A stretch of 64,000 nt of DNA, taken from positions 153,010,329 through 153,074,328 of the forward strand of contig CM053143.1 of assembly GCA_028571685.1 (NCBI GenBank). Direction: 5' to 3'. A program made the position numbers and the translations under genes. The notes under the pieces are model-generated. The model ran no database searches and was not told the origin of the DNA. It saw only the letters and a list, made by a program, of their open reading frames with translations. This document shows positions 47,792 to 59,958 of this stretch, piece by piece. The stretch comes from Heterohyrax brucei (lineage: Eukaryota; Chordata; Mammalia; Hyracoidea; Procaviidae). Every line of letters begins with the position of its first letter. Position 1 is the stretch's first letter.

Positions 47792-48504
47792 TCAAGAAGA
47801 GAATTTTTAGCAACAATTTCTGCTGTTTGTTTATGAAGTAAAGAGCAATAGCCTTTGTGCCTAAATTTAATCAAATATAAGAGGCAACTTTCAAATTACT
47901 GTGGATGTTAGAAACAAGCAAAAAGACTTTCAGTTTAACTGTTTACATTTTCCTTAAGAATCAATTTTTAATAAAGGTTGCTGCTTTTTATGTCTGTGTT
48001 CTTTTTGACCTAGTATCCTGATTTTTTTCTGTTAGCTCTGCCACTTTTTGGAAACAGTTAAAACTAAGTTCTACTTTTTAATCCCTTGTGCATTTCTATT
48101 CTCTTTAGTAGACTACTAGGAAAACACTATTTAATCACTATTTAAACACTTCGTTTGTTGTTATAAATGGCACAGAATTTTCATTACTTCATGCTTAATG
48201 GAACATTGTTTATGGCAGTTCTGGTTTGAAGTAATTTTCAATTATATGAAAGTAGATTTTAGTCACATAAACCCTTTAAAAGTCCACGTTTCTCAGTTGG
48301 TGCTGGGTAATTTTCGCACTTTAGGTAGTCTAGATTACTAGTGGATGAACACCTTCTTATAGAACATGGTGAAATTGATAGTAATGATTCCAGGAGGGAA
48401 GGAAACGCATGTGATTTATTAAAGAAACTGTTAAGTTTAAATTGAGTTGTGCTGTGTCATTTTCATTTTGCCTGCTATTAGAAGTTAAAATCCTTTCCAG
48501 TTAC
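47792..48504. other. Intronic DNA, nothing recognised
   Basis: Apparently unique sequence with no exon or repeat signature. Confidence 0.4.
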
Positions 48505-48605
48505 CAGTTTCTGTTGATTGTGACTCAGTGGTGACAAGTGTACATAGAACAAAACTGCTTTATAGAGCTGTCAAGGCCGTGACATTTCAGAAGCAGATTG
48601 TTTTA
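48505..48605 (-). mobile_element. AfroSINE long-type fragment
   Basis: Tail and variant body on the minus strand (gttgattgtgactcagtggt; agctgtcaaggccgtgacat; tcagaagcagattg). Confidence 0.65.
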
Positions 48606-48679
48606 TTTAAATTTGGAATCAAGCAAACATCATTGGACCATATCTACTTGCTGACTATGTCAGTGTTGTTTTTTTTTTT

Positions 48680-49500
48680 TAATATTTTAACATAAGCATG
48701 ATTTTTTTTCTTATTGTGCTTTGAATGAAAGTTTACAGTTTGTCAGTTTGTCGTATAAAAAACTTAACACACATATTGTTAGGTGATCCTAATTGCTCTC
48801 CACAGCACATTCCTCCTTTCCACCTTGAATGTCTGTGTCCATTCAGCAAGCTCCTGACCCTCTCTGCCTTTTCATCTTGACTCCAGACAGGAGCTGCCTA
48901 TTTAGTCTCATGTGTCTCCTTCAACTCAGAAGCATACTCTTCTCCAGTATGATTTTATGCCTCGTAGTCCCATCGGATCTTTGAAGAGTTGGCTTCATGA
49001 ATAGTTCTGGGCCTGCAGAGAGTCCAGAGATCATGTCTTCTGGGGACACCCCTCTGCCCTTCCCAGTCTGTGAGACCATCAGGTTTGGTCTTTTTACTAG
49101 AGTTTGAATTCTCCTACCTTAGGTTTCTCTTGTTCCTTCAGGAATTCTTTGTTGTGTTTCCTGTCAGGGTAGTCATTGGTGGTGTCCAGGCACCATCCAG
49201 TTCTTGTAGTCTCATACTAATATAGTGTCTAGTTTATGTGGTCCTTTTAGTCTCTTGGGTATGTATTTTCATTTTGTCTCTGGTATTCTTCCTTATCCTG
49301 TGTTCCAGGTGGGTTGAGACTAATTGATGTTTCTTAGATGGCCAGTTGTTAGCTTATAAGACTCCAGACACTTTCACTGAAGTGTGATCTAGAACATTTT
49401 CTTAATAAACTTCATTATGCCAATTGATATAGATGTTCCCTGAAACCAGGGTCCCCTGATGCCAACCCCTGCTACTGTGTTCCTCAAAGTGTTTTTTATT
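48680..49500 (-). mobile_element. L1 3' UTR fragment
   Basis: Minus strand: T-rich start (tttcttattgtgctttgaat), then the block order shared with 45790-46800 (ctcctgaccctctctgcctt; aagagttggcttcatgaata; caccatccagttcttgtagt). No ORF2. Confidence 0.78.
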
Positions 49501-49603
49501 TCAGTGCTAATTTTTTTTCTCAAAATTATCTTTAATGAGGTCTGTAACCTCAGAAATGCAGAGATTTATGTCCAGTACTGTTTAAACAACCCAAATGCCT
49601 ATC

Positions 49604-49780
49604 ACTAAACCAAAACCAAACCAAGCCCACTGCCATCAAGTCAATTCCAACTCATAACGACCCTATAGATGGAATAGAACTGCTCTATAGAGTTTCCGAG
49701 GTGCGCCTGATAGATTTCAACTGACAGCCTTTTGGTTAACAGCTGTAGCACTTAGCCACTACACCACCAGGGTTTCCAGT
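49604..49780 (-). mobile_element. AfroSINE
   Basis: Full-length minus-strand copy (ctgccatcaagtcaattcca to cactacaccaccagggtttc). Confidence 0.9.
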
Positions 49781-49934
49781 GATTATATCATAGTACGTTT
49801 GTATGATTGAATCTTGTACAGATGTTTTAAAAATTATATCTTTGAAGAATCTATGTAAGAAATTATACCTTTAACGACACTGAAAGAATATGTGTACTGT
49901 ATGAAATGAGAATTCCTGGAGTTAATTGCTCCTA

Positions 49935-50135
49935 GTTAATTGCTAGCTAAAATGTTGGCAGTTTGAACCTACCTATAGGCACATCAGAAGACAGGCCTGG
50001 TGCTCTGCTTCTGAGAAGTCATGGCCTTGACAACTCTGTGGAACAGTTCTACTCTATATATATCTTTGTATATATTGGTCACCATAGGTCAGTTCTGAAT
50101 TGACTCAACAGCAACTGGTAAGGATTTGAAGTTCT
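49935..50135 (+). mobile_element. AfroSINE, long-type variant
   Basis: Plus-strand copy with the extra block agaagacaggcctggtgctc and tgagaagtcatggccttgac between head and tail. Confidence 0.8.
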
Positions 50136-50907
50136 ACTAGCAAGTATAAACCTGGTAAACTTAAGGGCTTTGATGATTATTTATGGTTAGCTCTTTAGTT
50201 GTATGTTAGATTGCAGTTTAGTTTGCCTTTCTGTGGAAATAAATGGGCTTTGCCAAAGGAAAAATACACATTAACCAAAAAATCCAACCGTACCTGTTGG
50301 CTGTTGAGTCAGTTCTAACAGTGGCCACAAGTTAAGAACAGTGAAAATTTTTTACCATTAGTTCCTTTTTATTTTAGTAAACTTACAGTTACATTTTGAA
50401 GCTGTTTTTTTTCCTGATTTAGTAATGATATCAGTTATGTTTCTGCATTTTAAGCAGTAGATGCTATGGCTAACTAAGCAGAAGAGGGCTTACTAACAGG
50501 ATATTATCTGGCTTATGGTGGATTTTGGCATGGAAAATAGGTAGCATCAAAGGATGGGTAAGTGACCAAAGCAAGAGCCAAAGTAATGTCCCAAAACAAG
50601 TCTGGCCAAGATATTGCTGCTCCTGAACTCCAGGCTTTTATATATCCAGCTGTGGATGAAAGTGCAACAAAATAGGAAATGGAACAGCTTTGAGTCAATG
50701 ACTTCAAAATTCTGAAGGAACATTTCCAATTAGGCATTATATATTAACATACTGTCAAGTAGGAGGGTTATGTACAATTTTTACATCCTGTGCCCTTTCA
50801 TAGAAAATTAACTGTAGGGTAGTTCCACCCAAAAAATATTTGTGTCTGTCCATGAAATGGTGTTAGATTATAGCTTCAGGTTTGTCTGTTACATGAATGT
50901 CTGGTGA
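50136..50907. other. Intronic DNA, one unrecognised conserved-looking block
   Basis: 50285-50330 carries a short AfroSINE-like tail fragment. 50505-50740 is open for about 75 codons on the minus strand, but I recognise no protein and no TE family, so it is left unassigned. Confidence 0.35.
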
Positions 50908-51060
50908 AACAAAACCACTGCCGTCAAGTCTGTTCTGACTCACAATGACCCTACAGGACAGAATAGAACTGTTCCATAGGGTTTCCAAGGAACGCTTGGT
51001 GGTTTTGAACTCCCAGCCTTTTGGTCAGTTCTTAAGCACTATTCCACCAGAGTTTCCGAG
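50908..51060 (-). mobile_element. AfroSINE
   Basis: Minus-strand copy (ccactgccgtcaagtctgtt to cactattccaccagagtttc). Confidence 0.9.
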
Positions 51061-51539
51061 TGTCTGGTAGGACATTTGAAAGTCATACAAGATGCAAGCC
51101 AGTCGCAACAACCAGAGTCTGCGGCTCTGATACCCAGAAGGCCTTGGGGCTGTACCACTCCATTTGAGAACCTTTGTATGAAAGGTAGATTCAGGTAAAA
51201 AGGGAAACCCTCATGAGTCAGTGAAGTCAGACAAAGAGGAAGAAGAAAAGAAGCATGGTTAATAGGAAGCGTAAAGTATAATGGCGTGTGTAAGTGGGTT
51301 ATACTTCCTTATTAAAAGAAACACATTGGAATTTTTAAGTACTGCATGCCAGAAAAAGAGACACCAAAGCAAAGTAACCTAAAAGGCAGTAGACAGATTA
51401 AAAAAAGCTATCCAAATAAGTGTGGCACTCTTAAGCTCAGACAAAATGTAGAATTCAGTACGAAGATCCTTTATGCCGTCAGCAACAAAAAATGCAAAAA
51501 CTATTAGAAATGCAGTGACCTTTCCGAGTTAGTGTGTGT
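51061..51539. other. Intronic DNA, nothing recognised
   Basis: Apparently unique sequence. Confidence 0.4.
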
Positions 51540-51800
51540 GTTTTGTTGTTGTGTGCTACTGCATTGATTCCAGCTCATACCGACCTCGTATTAACAAGTA
51601 GAACTGCTCCAAAAGGTGTACTAGGCTGTATGATTCAGAACTGACTCAAAAGCAGGGAGGTTCGTTTTTTGCTTAATCTTTACAAGAGCAGATGGCCTGA
51701 TCTTTTCTCTCACAGAGTGCATGGTATGTTCAGACCACTGATCTTTTTGGCCTTGTTCAGTTAGCAGCTGAGTGTTGAACCGTTTCTCAGCAGGGCTCCT
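51540..51800 (-). mobile_element. AfroSINE long-type, diverged
   Basis: Minus-strand tail (gctactgcattgattccagc), an expanded middle and the head (gttagcagctgagtgttgaa ... cagcagggctcc). The middle also holds a short inverted SINE-like piece (tgattcagaactgactcaaa), so the structure may be composite. Confidence 0.6.
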
Positions 51801-51805
51801 TCCCA

Positions 51806-51890
51806 ATCTACTGCCATCGAGTCATGTCCAACTCATAGTGACCCTAGAGATCAGAGCAGAACTGCCCCGTAGAGTTTCCAAGAGGGCTCC
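51806..51890 (-). mobile_element. AfroSINE, truncated
   Basis: Tail half only (ctgccatcgagtcatgtcca ... gagtttccaagagggctcc). Confidence 0.8.
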
Positions 51891-51904
51891 CTAAGTGTGT
51901 ATTT

Positions 51905-52063
51905 AAAAAAAAACAAAAAACCAGTGCCAGTGAGTCAATTCTGACTCAATAGGACACAGTAGAACTGCCTCACAGAGTTTCTAAAGAGTGCCTGGAGGAC
52001 TTGAACTCTAGACCTCTTGGTTAGCAGGCGTAGCACTTAACCACTACACCACAGGGTTTCTGG
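51905..52063 (-). mobile_element. AfroSINE
   Basis: Minus-strand full-length copy with an A-rich leader (cagtgccagtgagtcaattc to aaccactacaccacagggtt). Confidence 0.9.
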
Positions 52064-52109
52064 TGTGTGTGTTTAGATTTCTATAATGTGTTTGTAGGTT
52101 CATGACATA

Positions 52110-53200
52110 GTTTCTAAGGTTATACCTCAGACTTGTAGCAGTGCCTGCTCTGGGGAGGGCTTGAGGAGGCCTAGACACCATTAAAGCCCGTATAAAGCCT
52201 CTGATGTCGTTAAGACTCACTGAAAGCTATTATACTCACAGTTACGATTTATTACAGTTTAAGGATACAGATTAAAATCAGCAAGGGAAGAAATGTATAG
52301 GACAGAGCTAAGAAAGTTCCAAACTTGAAGCTCCCAGTTGTCCTTTCCCTGTGATTCAGGGCAGCCTATTCTCTGGGTATTGATATGTGACAGTAGGCAA
52401 AGAGTATTGCCAACCAGAAAAACTTACCCATGCCTTGATGTTCAGGGTTTTTATTGGGGATTCATCATGTAGGCATCATTGATTTACTCCATGGCTGGTC
52501 GCAGCTTTCCAGTCACCATTCCCTTTGGAGGTCAACTGATACTGCGTGACACAGAGTTCCCTGTCTTAGTCGTCCAGCGCTGCCATAATAGAAATACCAC
52601 AAGTAGATGGCTTTAACAAAGACAAATTTATTTTTCCATAGTCTAGGAGGCTGGAAGTACAAATTCAGGGCATCAGCTCCTGGGGAAGGCCACCTCTTTC
52701 TGTCAGCTCTGTAGGAAGGTCCTTCTTGTCAATGTTAACCTGGACTGGGAGCTTCTCTACACAGGAACCCCGAGTCCAAAGGACGTGCTCTCCTCTGGCC
52801 AGCACTGCTTTCTTGGTGGTATAACATCCCCATATCGCTCTGCCTGCTTCTCTCTTCTGTGTCTCAAAAAAGATTGGCTTAAGACGCTATCTGATCTTAA
52901 AGATCTCATCAATATAACTGCCTCTAATCCAACTTATTAAACCATAGTGATGGTTTAATAACATAGGGAAACATTGGCTGACAAAGGGGTAAACAGTCAT
53001 ACAATGCTGAGAATCAGGACCTAGCCATGTTGACAGATACTTTTGAAGGACACAGTTCAATCCAGGACAGCCCTACTGTAAATCACACTGTTACCAGCTG
53101 ACTCACAGCCCCTAGTAAACAAAGATGCTCCTGTCAGGCTTGATGTTCCAAGGGTCTCAAGACCGTTGGAAGCAAGAAGACAAAGGCAAAACCTGTCTTT
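52110..53200 (-). mobile_element. ERV LTR-like repeat, split by a solo LTR
   Basis: Shares blocks with 43100-43735 (gagtattgccaaccag; ggtttttattggggattcat; caaagatgctcctgtcaggc). It is interrupted at 52562-53069. An old ERVL/ERV3-type LTR is the likely origin; the family is not certain. Confidence 0.5.
52562..53069 (-). mobile_element. MaLR-like LTR inserted in an older LTR
   Basis: Runs tgtcttagtcgtccagcgct to caatccaggaca. Same family as the 524-bp LTRs but more diverged, with a middle (aaagattggcttaagacgct) absent from the younger copies. No clear duplication. Confidence 0.75.
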
Positions 53201-54034
53201 GAATAAGTTCTGTGCTATACAGTTGTATACAGAAATTAATGACAGAAACCAATGATTTTCACTGAAGAAGGCTTTTTAGAAGCAGTACAGTTAAATGGTT
53301 TTAAAATATTTTACAATTTTTAGCTTTTCATAAGTTCTCAAGATTTTTTTCTTTGCTTTCTAAATTGGTGGCATTTGTTCTCATCAGCGTGAAAACAGCA
53401 TATGACAAACTTGTATATCTCAAGGCTTTATGAATACAAACAACAATTCGGGCTTCTATTACTGTCTCATCAGTGGTTACGTAAGTTTTGATTGCATTGC
53501 TACTAAGCTGTACCTGTACAAAGAATATAAATCTGATTTTTGTTGTTTTTATTGTTTGTGATAAAGAAGGTGAACCAAATGACTACTTCTGACTGTATCA
53601 TAATCAGCCAAGTGCCGTAATAGGAATGTTTTAAATTATATATTATAAATATAACAGTTTTTAAGTTCAGAGCTGATAAAGTTGCAGTGCAAAGAGTGCT
53701 CATTCTGGGATGCTCATGACAAAGCTTTACTTAATTTCCTTGGTACAACTTGTTATCCCTATATATGCCATTGGATTACACAGGTATTTGCCTGATACAT
53801 GTATGTGTCTCAGAATGCTCAGAATTATTTGAAAATGGAAGTACACATTGACATTGCAGATATTTTTCTTCCCTAATCTAATATTTAGTTTCAGTGCTTT
53901 ACTAGTTAAATATTGGCTAATCTCACTGGAAGACGTGAGTAAGATAGATACTCTGTGAGTCATTTTCATTTGAAATCAGGTACCTTTATCATGTCACATG
54001 TACTTCTGTTTTATTATGTGATTCTGTAAGGAAA
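53201..54034. other. Intronic DNA, nothing recognised
   Basis: AT-rich, apparently unique. Confidence 0.4.
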
Positions 54035-54513
54035 TGTTTTTGGTTACTGAATTGGTTGCAACTTACAGTGACCCTGTGTATAACAGAATGAAGTGTTTCG
54101 GGTCCTGTATATCTTCATCCTTGTTGGTATGTTTGGGTTCATGGTTGTGGCTCTTGTGTCAGGCCATCTCATTGAGGGTTTCCTTTTTCATTGGCCCTGC
54201 ACCGAACATAATGTCCTTTTACTAGCAACTGGTCTCTCCCGATGTCATGCCGTAAGTAAGCAAGTTGATGTCTCGACATCCATGTCTTTAAGGAACGTTA
54301 TAGTTAAATTTCTTCTAAGACAGAGTGGTCTTTTGACAGTCCATAGTATATTAATATTCACCACTATATCAAACAAGATTCTGTTGTGATCCATAGGATT
54401 TTCATTGGTTAATTTTCAGAAGTAGTGCACCTACTAGTGTTCCTAGTCAGATTTTAGTCTGGAAGTTCTGCTGAAACCTGTTTATAATGGGTGGCTCTGC
54501 TGGTATTTGCTGT
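54035..54513 (-). mobile_element. Short internally deleted RTE-like element
   Basis: Minus strand: a diverged RTE 3' end (54035-54375) is joined directly to an RTE 5'-UTR block (54376-54513, ggaagttctgctgaaacctg) with the coding region missing. The 3' part is clearly more diverged than the full copies. Confidence 0.6.
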
Positions 54514-55848
54514 GTTGTTAGATACAGTGGAATCAATTCGAACTCATAGCAACCCTGTGTACAACAGAAGGAAACACTGCCTAGTCCTGCACCATGCCCA
54601 CAGTTGTGTTTGAGTCCACTACTGTAGCCACTGTGTCACTGCGTCTTGTTGAGAGTTTTCTTATTTTTTTCTGACCCTCTACTTTACCAAGCATGATGTC
54701 CTTCTCCTGGAATTGATTCCTCCTGACATGTTTAAATGTTTCAGATCCTCCTGACGTGTCTAAGATGTTGTCTGTGTACCCTTTCTTCTAAGAAGCACTT
54801 TCTCTATTACAGATCTCTTCATTCTTTGGCAGTTCTTGGTATATTCAGTATTCTTCTCTAATACTACAACTTAAAGGCATCAATTCTTTTGTCTGCCTTA
54901 TTTATTATATAGCTTTTTCATGCATATGAGACCATTGAAAATACCATTGCTTGGGTCAGCCACACCTTAGTCTTCAAGGTCCTGTCTTTGCTTTCCAGTA
55001 CCTTAAAGAGTTTTTTTGCAGCAGATTTGCCTAATTCAGTGTGTCCTTTGATTTCTTGCCTGCTTGTTCCATGCTTCCAAACAGAATGAAATTCTTGACA
55101 ACCTCAGTGTTTTCTCCATTTATCATGATGTTGCTTACTAGTTCAGTTGTGAAGATTTTTGATTTCTTGATGTTGAGGTGTTTAATCTATGCTGAAGGCT
55201 GTAGTCTTTGATCTTCATCAGTGTTTCAAGTCCTGTTCACTTTCAGCAAGCAAAGTTATGTCATCTGTATAGTATAGGTTATTAATGAGTCTTCCTGCAA
55301 TCCTGATACCCCGTTCTTCCTCATATAGTCCAGTTTCTTGGATTATTTGCTCAGTGTGTAGATTGAATAGGTGTGGTGAAAGGATGCAACCCTGACATAC
55401 ACCTTTCCTGACTTTAAACCATGCAGTGTCCCCTTGTTCTGTTCAAACTACTGCCTCTTCTTGATCAAGTACTGATAATCTTCATGAGCACAGTTCAGTG
55501 TTCTGGAATGCTCATTCTCTGCACTGTTGTACATAAGTTGTTATGATCCACATAGTCAGATGCCTCTGCATAGTAAACAAACAGAAGTAAACATCTTTCT
55601 GGTATTCCCTGCTTTTCAGCCGAGATCCATCTGACATCAGCCATGGTAGCACTGGTTCCATGTTCTCGTCTGAATCTGGCCTAAATTCCTGTGAGTTCCC
55701 TGTCAGTGTACTGCTGCAGCTACTTTTCAGTGATCTTCAGCAAAATGTTACTTTTCATGTGATATTAATGATATTGTTTGATAATTTCAACATTTGGTTG
55801 AATCACCTTCTTGAGAATAGGCATAAATTGCAGTTGGTTGGCCAGGTA

Positions 55849-57141
55849 CAAGACCTGATGTTTAAGTCCGCAGACTTGCCACTGTGCACTTACGTGGCCA
55901 GCACTGTACAGACAACTCAGTAAGGTTTAATAACCTTGGTATACCAGTGCCTCACAGCTGTGTTTGTGTTGATGTGTGGCATTGTCTTGCTGAGTGGCAT
56001 TCATTATTGTTGTTGTGTGTTATTGTGTGCAGTCACAACAATGTTGGGGCTTGAATTAGAGCAGTGAGCAAACGTGAAATTTCTTATTAAAGTTTGCAGG
56101 AGTGGAGGTGAAATCAGAAACATGTTAGTCCAAGTTTATGGGGATAATGCCATGAAGAAAACAGCAATGTTCAAATGGATTAAACATTTTTCTGAGAGGA
56201 GAGAAAGCATCACTGATGAAGGCAGGTCAGGGCAGCCAGTAATGAACAGAACTGATGAAAACATTGCAGAAATTTGTTGAATTATGTGTCAAAACCATTG
56301 GCTGACTGTGAGGAGGTTAGCAGGCCAAGGAAACATAAATAGAGAAACAGGAAAATCTTAACTGAAAATCTTGACATGAGAAAGGTGTGTGCAGAAATGG
56401 TCCCGAAGGAGCTCACCGATGAACAAAAGCAGAGGAGAATCAAAGTTTGCCAAGACATCTTGGAGAGGAAAGACAGTGTTTGGGGCTGTGTTATCACTGG
56501 TGATGAAATATGGGGATACCAATGCAACCCCGAAACAAATCGTCGAAGTGCATAATGGAAGTCAGCCAATTCTCCACAACCAAAAATGTTCCATCAGTCC
56601 AAATCCCAAGAGTCAAAATGATGTTGCTAATCATTTTTTATATGAGAGATTTTTCGTTATGTATTTGTACCAACTGGACAAACAGTTAACCAGCTTTACT
56701 ACTTGGAAGTGTTCAAAAGGTACGTGAATAAGGCAAAAACGACCTGAACTTTTGGCCAACAACTCATGGCTCTTGTATCACAACAATCAACAGCTCACAT
56801 GGCACTGTCTCTCGAGGGAGTTTTTAGCCAGTAAACAAATAACTGTATTGGCACACAGTCTCTACTCTACCTGATATGGCCCCCAGTGACTTTTTTCTTT
56901 ACCCCAGAGATAAAGGAAGACATTTTGATGATATTCAGGACATCAAAGGTAATACAATGACAGCTCTGATGGCCATTCCACAAAAAGAGATCCAAAATTA
57001 CACTAAAGGGTAGACTAGGCAGTGGCATTGGTGCATAGCTTCCCAACGGGAGTATATTGCAGGTGACTATAGTGATACTCAGCAATGAGGTATGGAGTAC
57101 TGTTTCTAGGATGAGTTTGTGAACATAATTGTCAGACCTCG
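55849..57141 (+). mobile_element. Full-length mariner DNA transposon inserted in RTE
   Basis: A 1293-bp unit flanked by TA at 55847-55848 and 57142-57143. The right end (gaacataattgtcagacctc) is the inverted counterpart of a diverged left end (caagacctgatgtttaagtc). The RTE text ggccaggta-gctgtcttcc is split exactly at the TA. Length and layout are typical of an intact-length Tc1/mariner-family element of the mariner type. Confidence 0.88.
56074..56800 (+). pseudogene. Mariner transposase relic
   Basis: The open piece at 56074-56280 is the N-terminal DNA-binding region (IRNMLVQVYGDNAMKKTAMF, SGQPVMNRTDENIAEIC), ending at a stop. Further on, in another frame, VITGDEIWGY retains the first catalytic aspartate. 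The second appears replaced (IFYMRD where FFD is usual) and the third reads HNN instead of HDN. With stops, frame changes and at least two lost catalytic residues it cannot encode an active enzyme. Confidence 0.78.
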
Positions 57142-59045
57142 TAGCTGTCTTCCAGATTTTTTGGTATAGACATGTCAGCACTTTCAGCAGCACTACATCT
57201 ACTTTCTTGAAGTTCCAGTTGATATGGCATCATCACTTCCTGGAACCTTGTTTTTCACAAGGGCCTTCAATGCACCTTCAACGTACTCCTTGAGTACCAT
57301 AGGTTCCTGATCATACGCTACCTCTTGAAATGGCTGAAGGTTGACCACCTCTTTTTGCTATAGTGAATCTAGGTATTCCTTCCATTTTCTTTTGATGCTT
57401 CCTGCAGCATTTAATATTTTACCTTTAGAAACTTTCACTGTTGCAACTTGAATCTTGAATTTTTTTTTTCCAGTTCTTTGAGCTCAAGAAATGCTGAGCG
57501 TGTTCTTCCCTTTTGGTTTTCTGTCTCCAGCTCTTTGTACATGTCGTAATGCTTTACTTTGTCTTCTTGAGCCACCCTTTGGAATCTTCTTTTACTTCAT
57601 CATTTCTTCCTTTTGCTGTAGCTACTCAACATTCAAGAGCAAGTTTCAGAGTCTCTTCTGGCATCCAATTTGGGTTTTCTTTCCCTTCCTTTCTTGTCTT
57701 TTTAATGGCCTTTTGCTTCTTTCTTGTATGACTTTGATATCATTCCACTACTCGTGGTCTTACATTGTTAGTGTTCAATGTGTCAGATCAGTTTTCGAGA
57801 TGGTGCCTAATGTCAGGCAGGATATACTCGAGGTTAGACTTGGGCTCTCATGGACTGACTTCTAATTTTCTTCAGTTTCATTTTGAACTTACCTATGAGT
57901 CAGCCCCTGACCTTGTTATTACAGATGATACTGAGCTTGTCCGTTGTCTCTCTTCACAGGTATAGTTGGTGTGATTCCTATGTATTCCATCTGGTGAGGT
58001 CCATTTGTATAGCCACCGTTTATGTTGGTGAAAAAAGGTATTTGCAGTGAAGAAGTCATTGATCTTTCAAAATTCTACCATGTAATCTCTGGCGTCGTTT
58101 CTGTCACCAAAGCCATATTCTCCAACTGTGATCCTTCTTTGTTTCTAAGTTTTATATTCCAGTCGCCAGTAGTTATCAATGCATCCTGATTGCATGCTCC
58201 ATCAATTTCAGACTGTAGAAGCTGGGAAAAAAATCTTCAATTTCTTCATCTTTGTCCTTAGAGGTTGATGCATAAATTTTAGTAATAGTTCTATTAACTG
58301 GTTTTCCTTGTAGGTATATTGATATTATGCCATCACTGAGAGCATTGTATTTCAGCATAGATCTTGAAATTTTTTTTTTTCTTTTTGGATGATGAATGTA
58401 ATGCCATTCCTCTTCAAGTTGCCATTCCTGGCATAGTAGACCATATTATTGTCTGATTCAAAATGGTTAATACTAGTCCATTTAAGGTCACTAATGCCTA
58501 GGATATTGATGTTTATTTGTATTCCATTTCTTTTCACAATTTCAAATTTTTGTAGATTTATACTTTGTACATTCCATGTTATAATTATTGGATATTTGCA
58601 GCTGTTTCTTCTCATTTTGAGTCATGCCACGTGAGCAAATGAAGCTTCTGAAAACTTGACTCCGTGCATGTTGTTGAGACTGTCTCTGATTTGAGGAGGC
58701 AGCTCTTACTTGCTTGTCTTCTGCGTGCTGCCCAACCTGGCTAGCACATCTTCCAGCACTATATTCATGAGGTTCCACTGCTATTCATGAGGTTTTACTG
58801 GCTAATTGTTTTCAGAAGTAGACTCCTGAGTCCTTCTTCCTGGACTGTCTCAATCTGGAAGCTCTGCTGAAACCTGTCTGCCATGGTGACCCTGTTGATA
58901 TCTGAATGCCAGTGGTATAGCTCCCAGCATCACAGCAACATACAAGCCCCCACATTACAACAAACTGAGAGACACTCGGAGGATTTGAAGTAGTGGTGGC
59001 GTCGTAGCAGCACACAGACCACAGTATGACAGACTGACAGACCAA

Positions 59046-59217
59046 TGATGGTATGGAAATATGCTGCTGCTGTTAGTTGCTGTGGAGTCAAATATACCCA
59101 GTGATAAGTGTGAGTTTTTAGTCATGTAGTAATAGAACACTACTACATATGTAGAAAGATGCCAGCACAAAGATGCAGCCTAATTATAGCCATTCTTTTA
59201 TCTAGTATTCTTTAAGG
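59046..59217. other. Short intronic spacer
   Basis: Nothing recognised. Confidence 0.4.
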
Positions 59218-59378
59218 AAACCCTTGGAGGCATAGTGGTTAAGAGCTATGGCTGCTAACCAAAAGGTTGGCAGTTCAGATTCACTGGGCACTCCTTAGAA
59301 ACGTTATAGGGCAGTTCTGCTGTGTCATACAGGGTTGCTGTGTGTCGGAGTTGACTTGCCAATGGCGAGTTTTAATAG
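59218..59378 (+). mobile_element. AfroSINE
   Basis: Plus-strand full-length copy (ggaaacccttggaggcatag to tgtcggagttgacttgccaa). Confidence 0.9.
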
Positions 59379-59384
59379 TTCTGT

Positions 59385-59530
59385 GAGAGGAAGACCTGGT
59401 GATCTGCTACCATGAAGATCTAAAACAAAAAAAACCAAACCCGTCAAGTTGATTCCAAATCATATTGACCCTATAGGACAGGAATCGACTGTCACAATTA
59501 ACCTGGCAACAATGGGTTTTTGTTTTTTTG
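59385..59530. mobile_element. AfroSINE fragments, composite
   Basis: A long-type block (gaggaagacctggtgatctg) is followed by an internally deleted SINE that reads as a tail on the minus strand and then a tail on the plus strand (gtcaagttgattccaaatca; ggcaacaatgggtttt). Confidence 0.6.
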
Positions 59531-59611
59531 TAGTGTTCTTTAAACATACACACAAAAAATGCAGATATTTCCTTATATGGTGTTCTTAAAAAAAAAAAGA
59601 TTCTTACTCCC

Positions 59612-59958
59612 TTGATATTGTTAGGTGCCCTTCAGTCAGTTCTGACTCGTAGCCACCCTGGGCACAGCTGAACAAAAGCCTGCCTGGTCCTGTCCCATCT
59701 ATACATTCATTGTCATGCTTGAGCCTGTTGTTGCAATCCCTGTGTCAGTCCATCCTGCTGCGGGTCTTCCCTTCTTGACTGACGTTCAGCTTTACCAAGC
59801 ATGATGTCCTTCTTAAAAGACTGCTGTCTCCTAATAACATGTCCAAAGCTTGTGAGACATAGTCTTGTCATCCTTGCTTCTAAGGAGCATTCTGGTTATA
59901 CTTCTTCCAAGACTGATTTGTTTATTCTTTCTCCAGTCCGTGGATTATTCAATATTCT
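59612..59958 (-). mobile_element. RTE/BovB-type LINE, 3' fragment
   Basis: Minus-strand 350-bp 3' end (ttgttaggtgcccttcagtc to ggattattcaatattctgta), 5'-truncated. Confidence 0.85.

Larger units (their letters stand above)
54514..59045 (-). mobile_element. RTE/BovB-type LINE, nearly full length, split by mariner
   Basis: Minus strand from the 3' tail (tgttagatacagtggaatca) at about 54520 through the reverse transcriptase, linker (57491-57865), endonuclease (58352-58615 reads INILGISDLKWTSI, with aspartate where glutamate is conserved) and 5' UTR to about 59045. Removing the mariner leaves about 3.2 kb. Multiple stops and indels. Confidence 0.86.

Noticed and set aside
50513-50737. Two overlapping minus-strand frames that looked like a possible pseudogene
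   Set aside because: I could not match either to a protein or a TE family; only compositional openness supports them.
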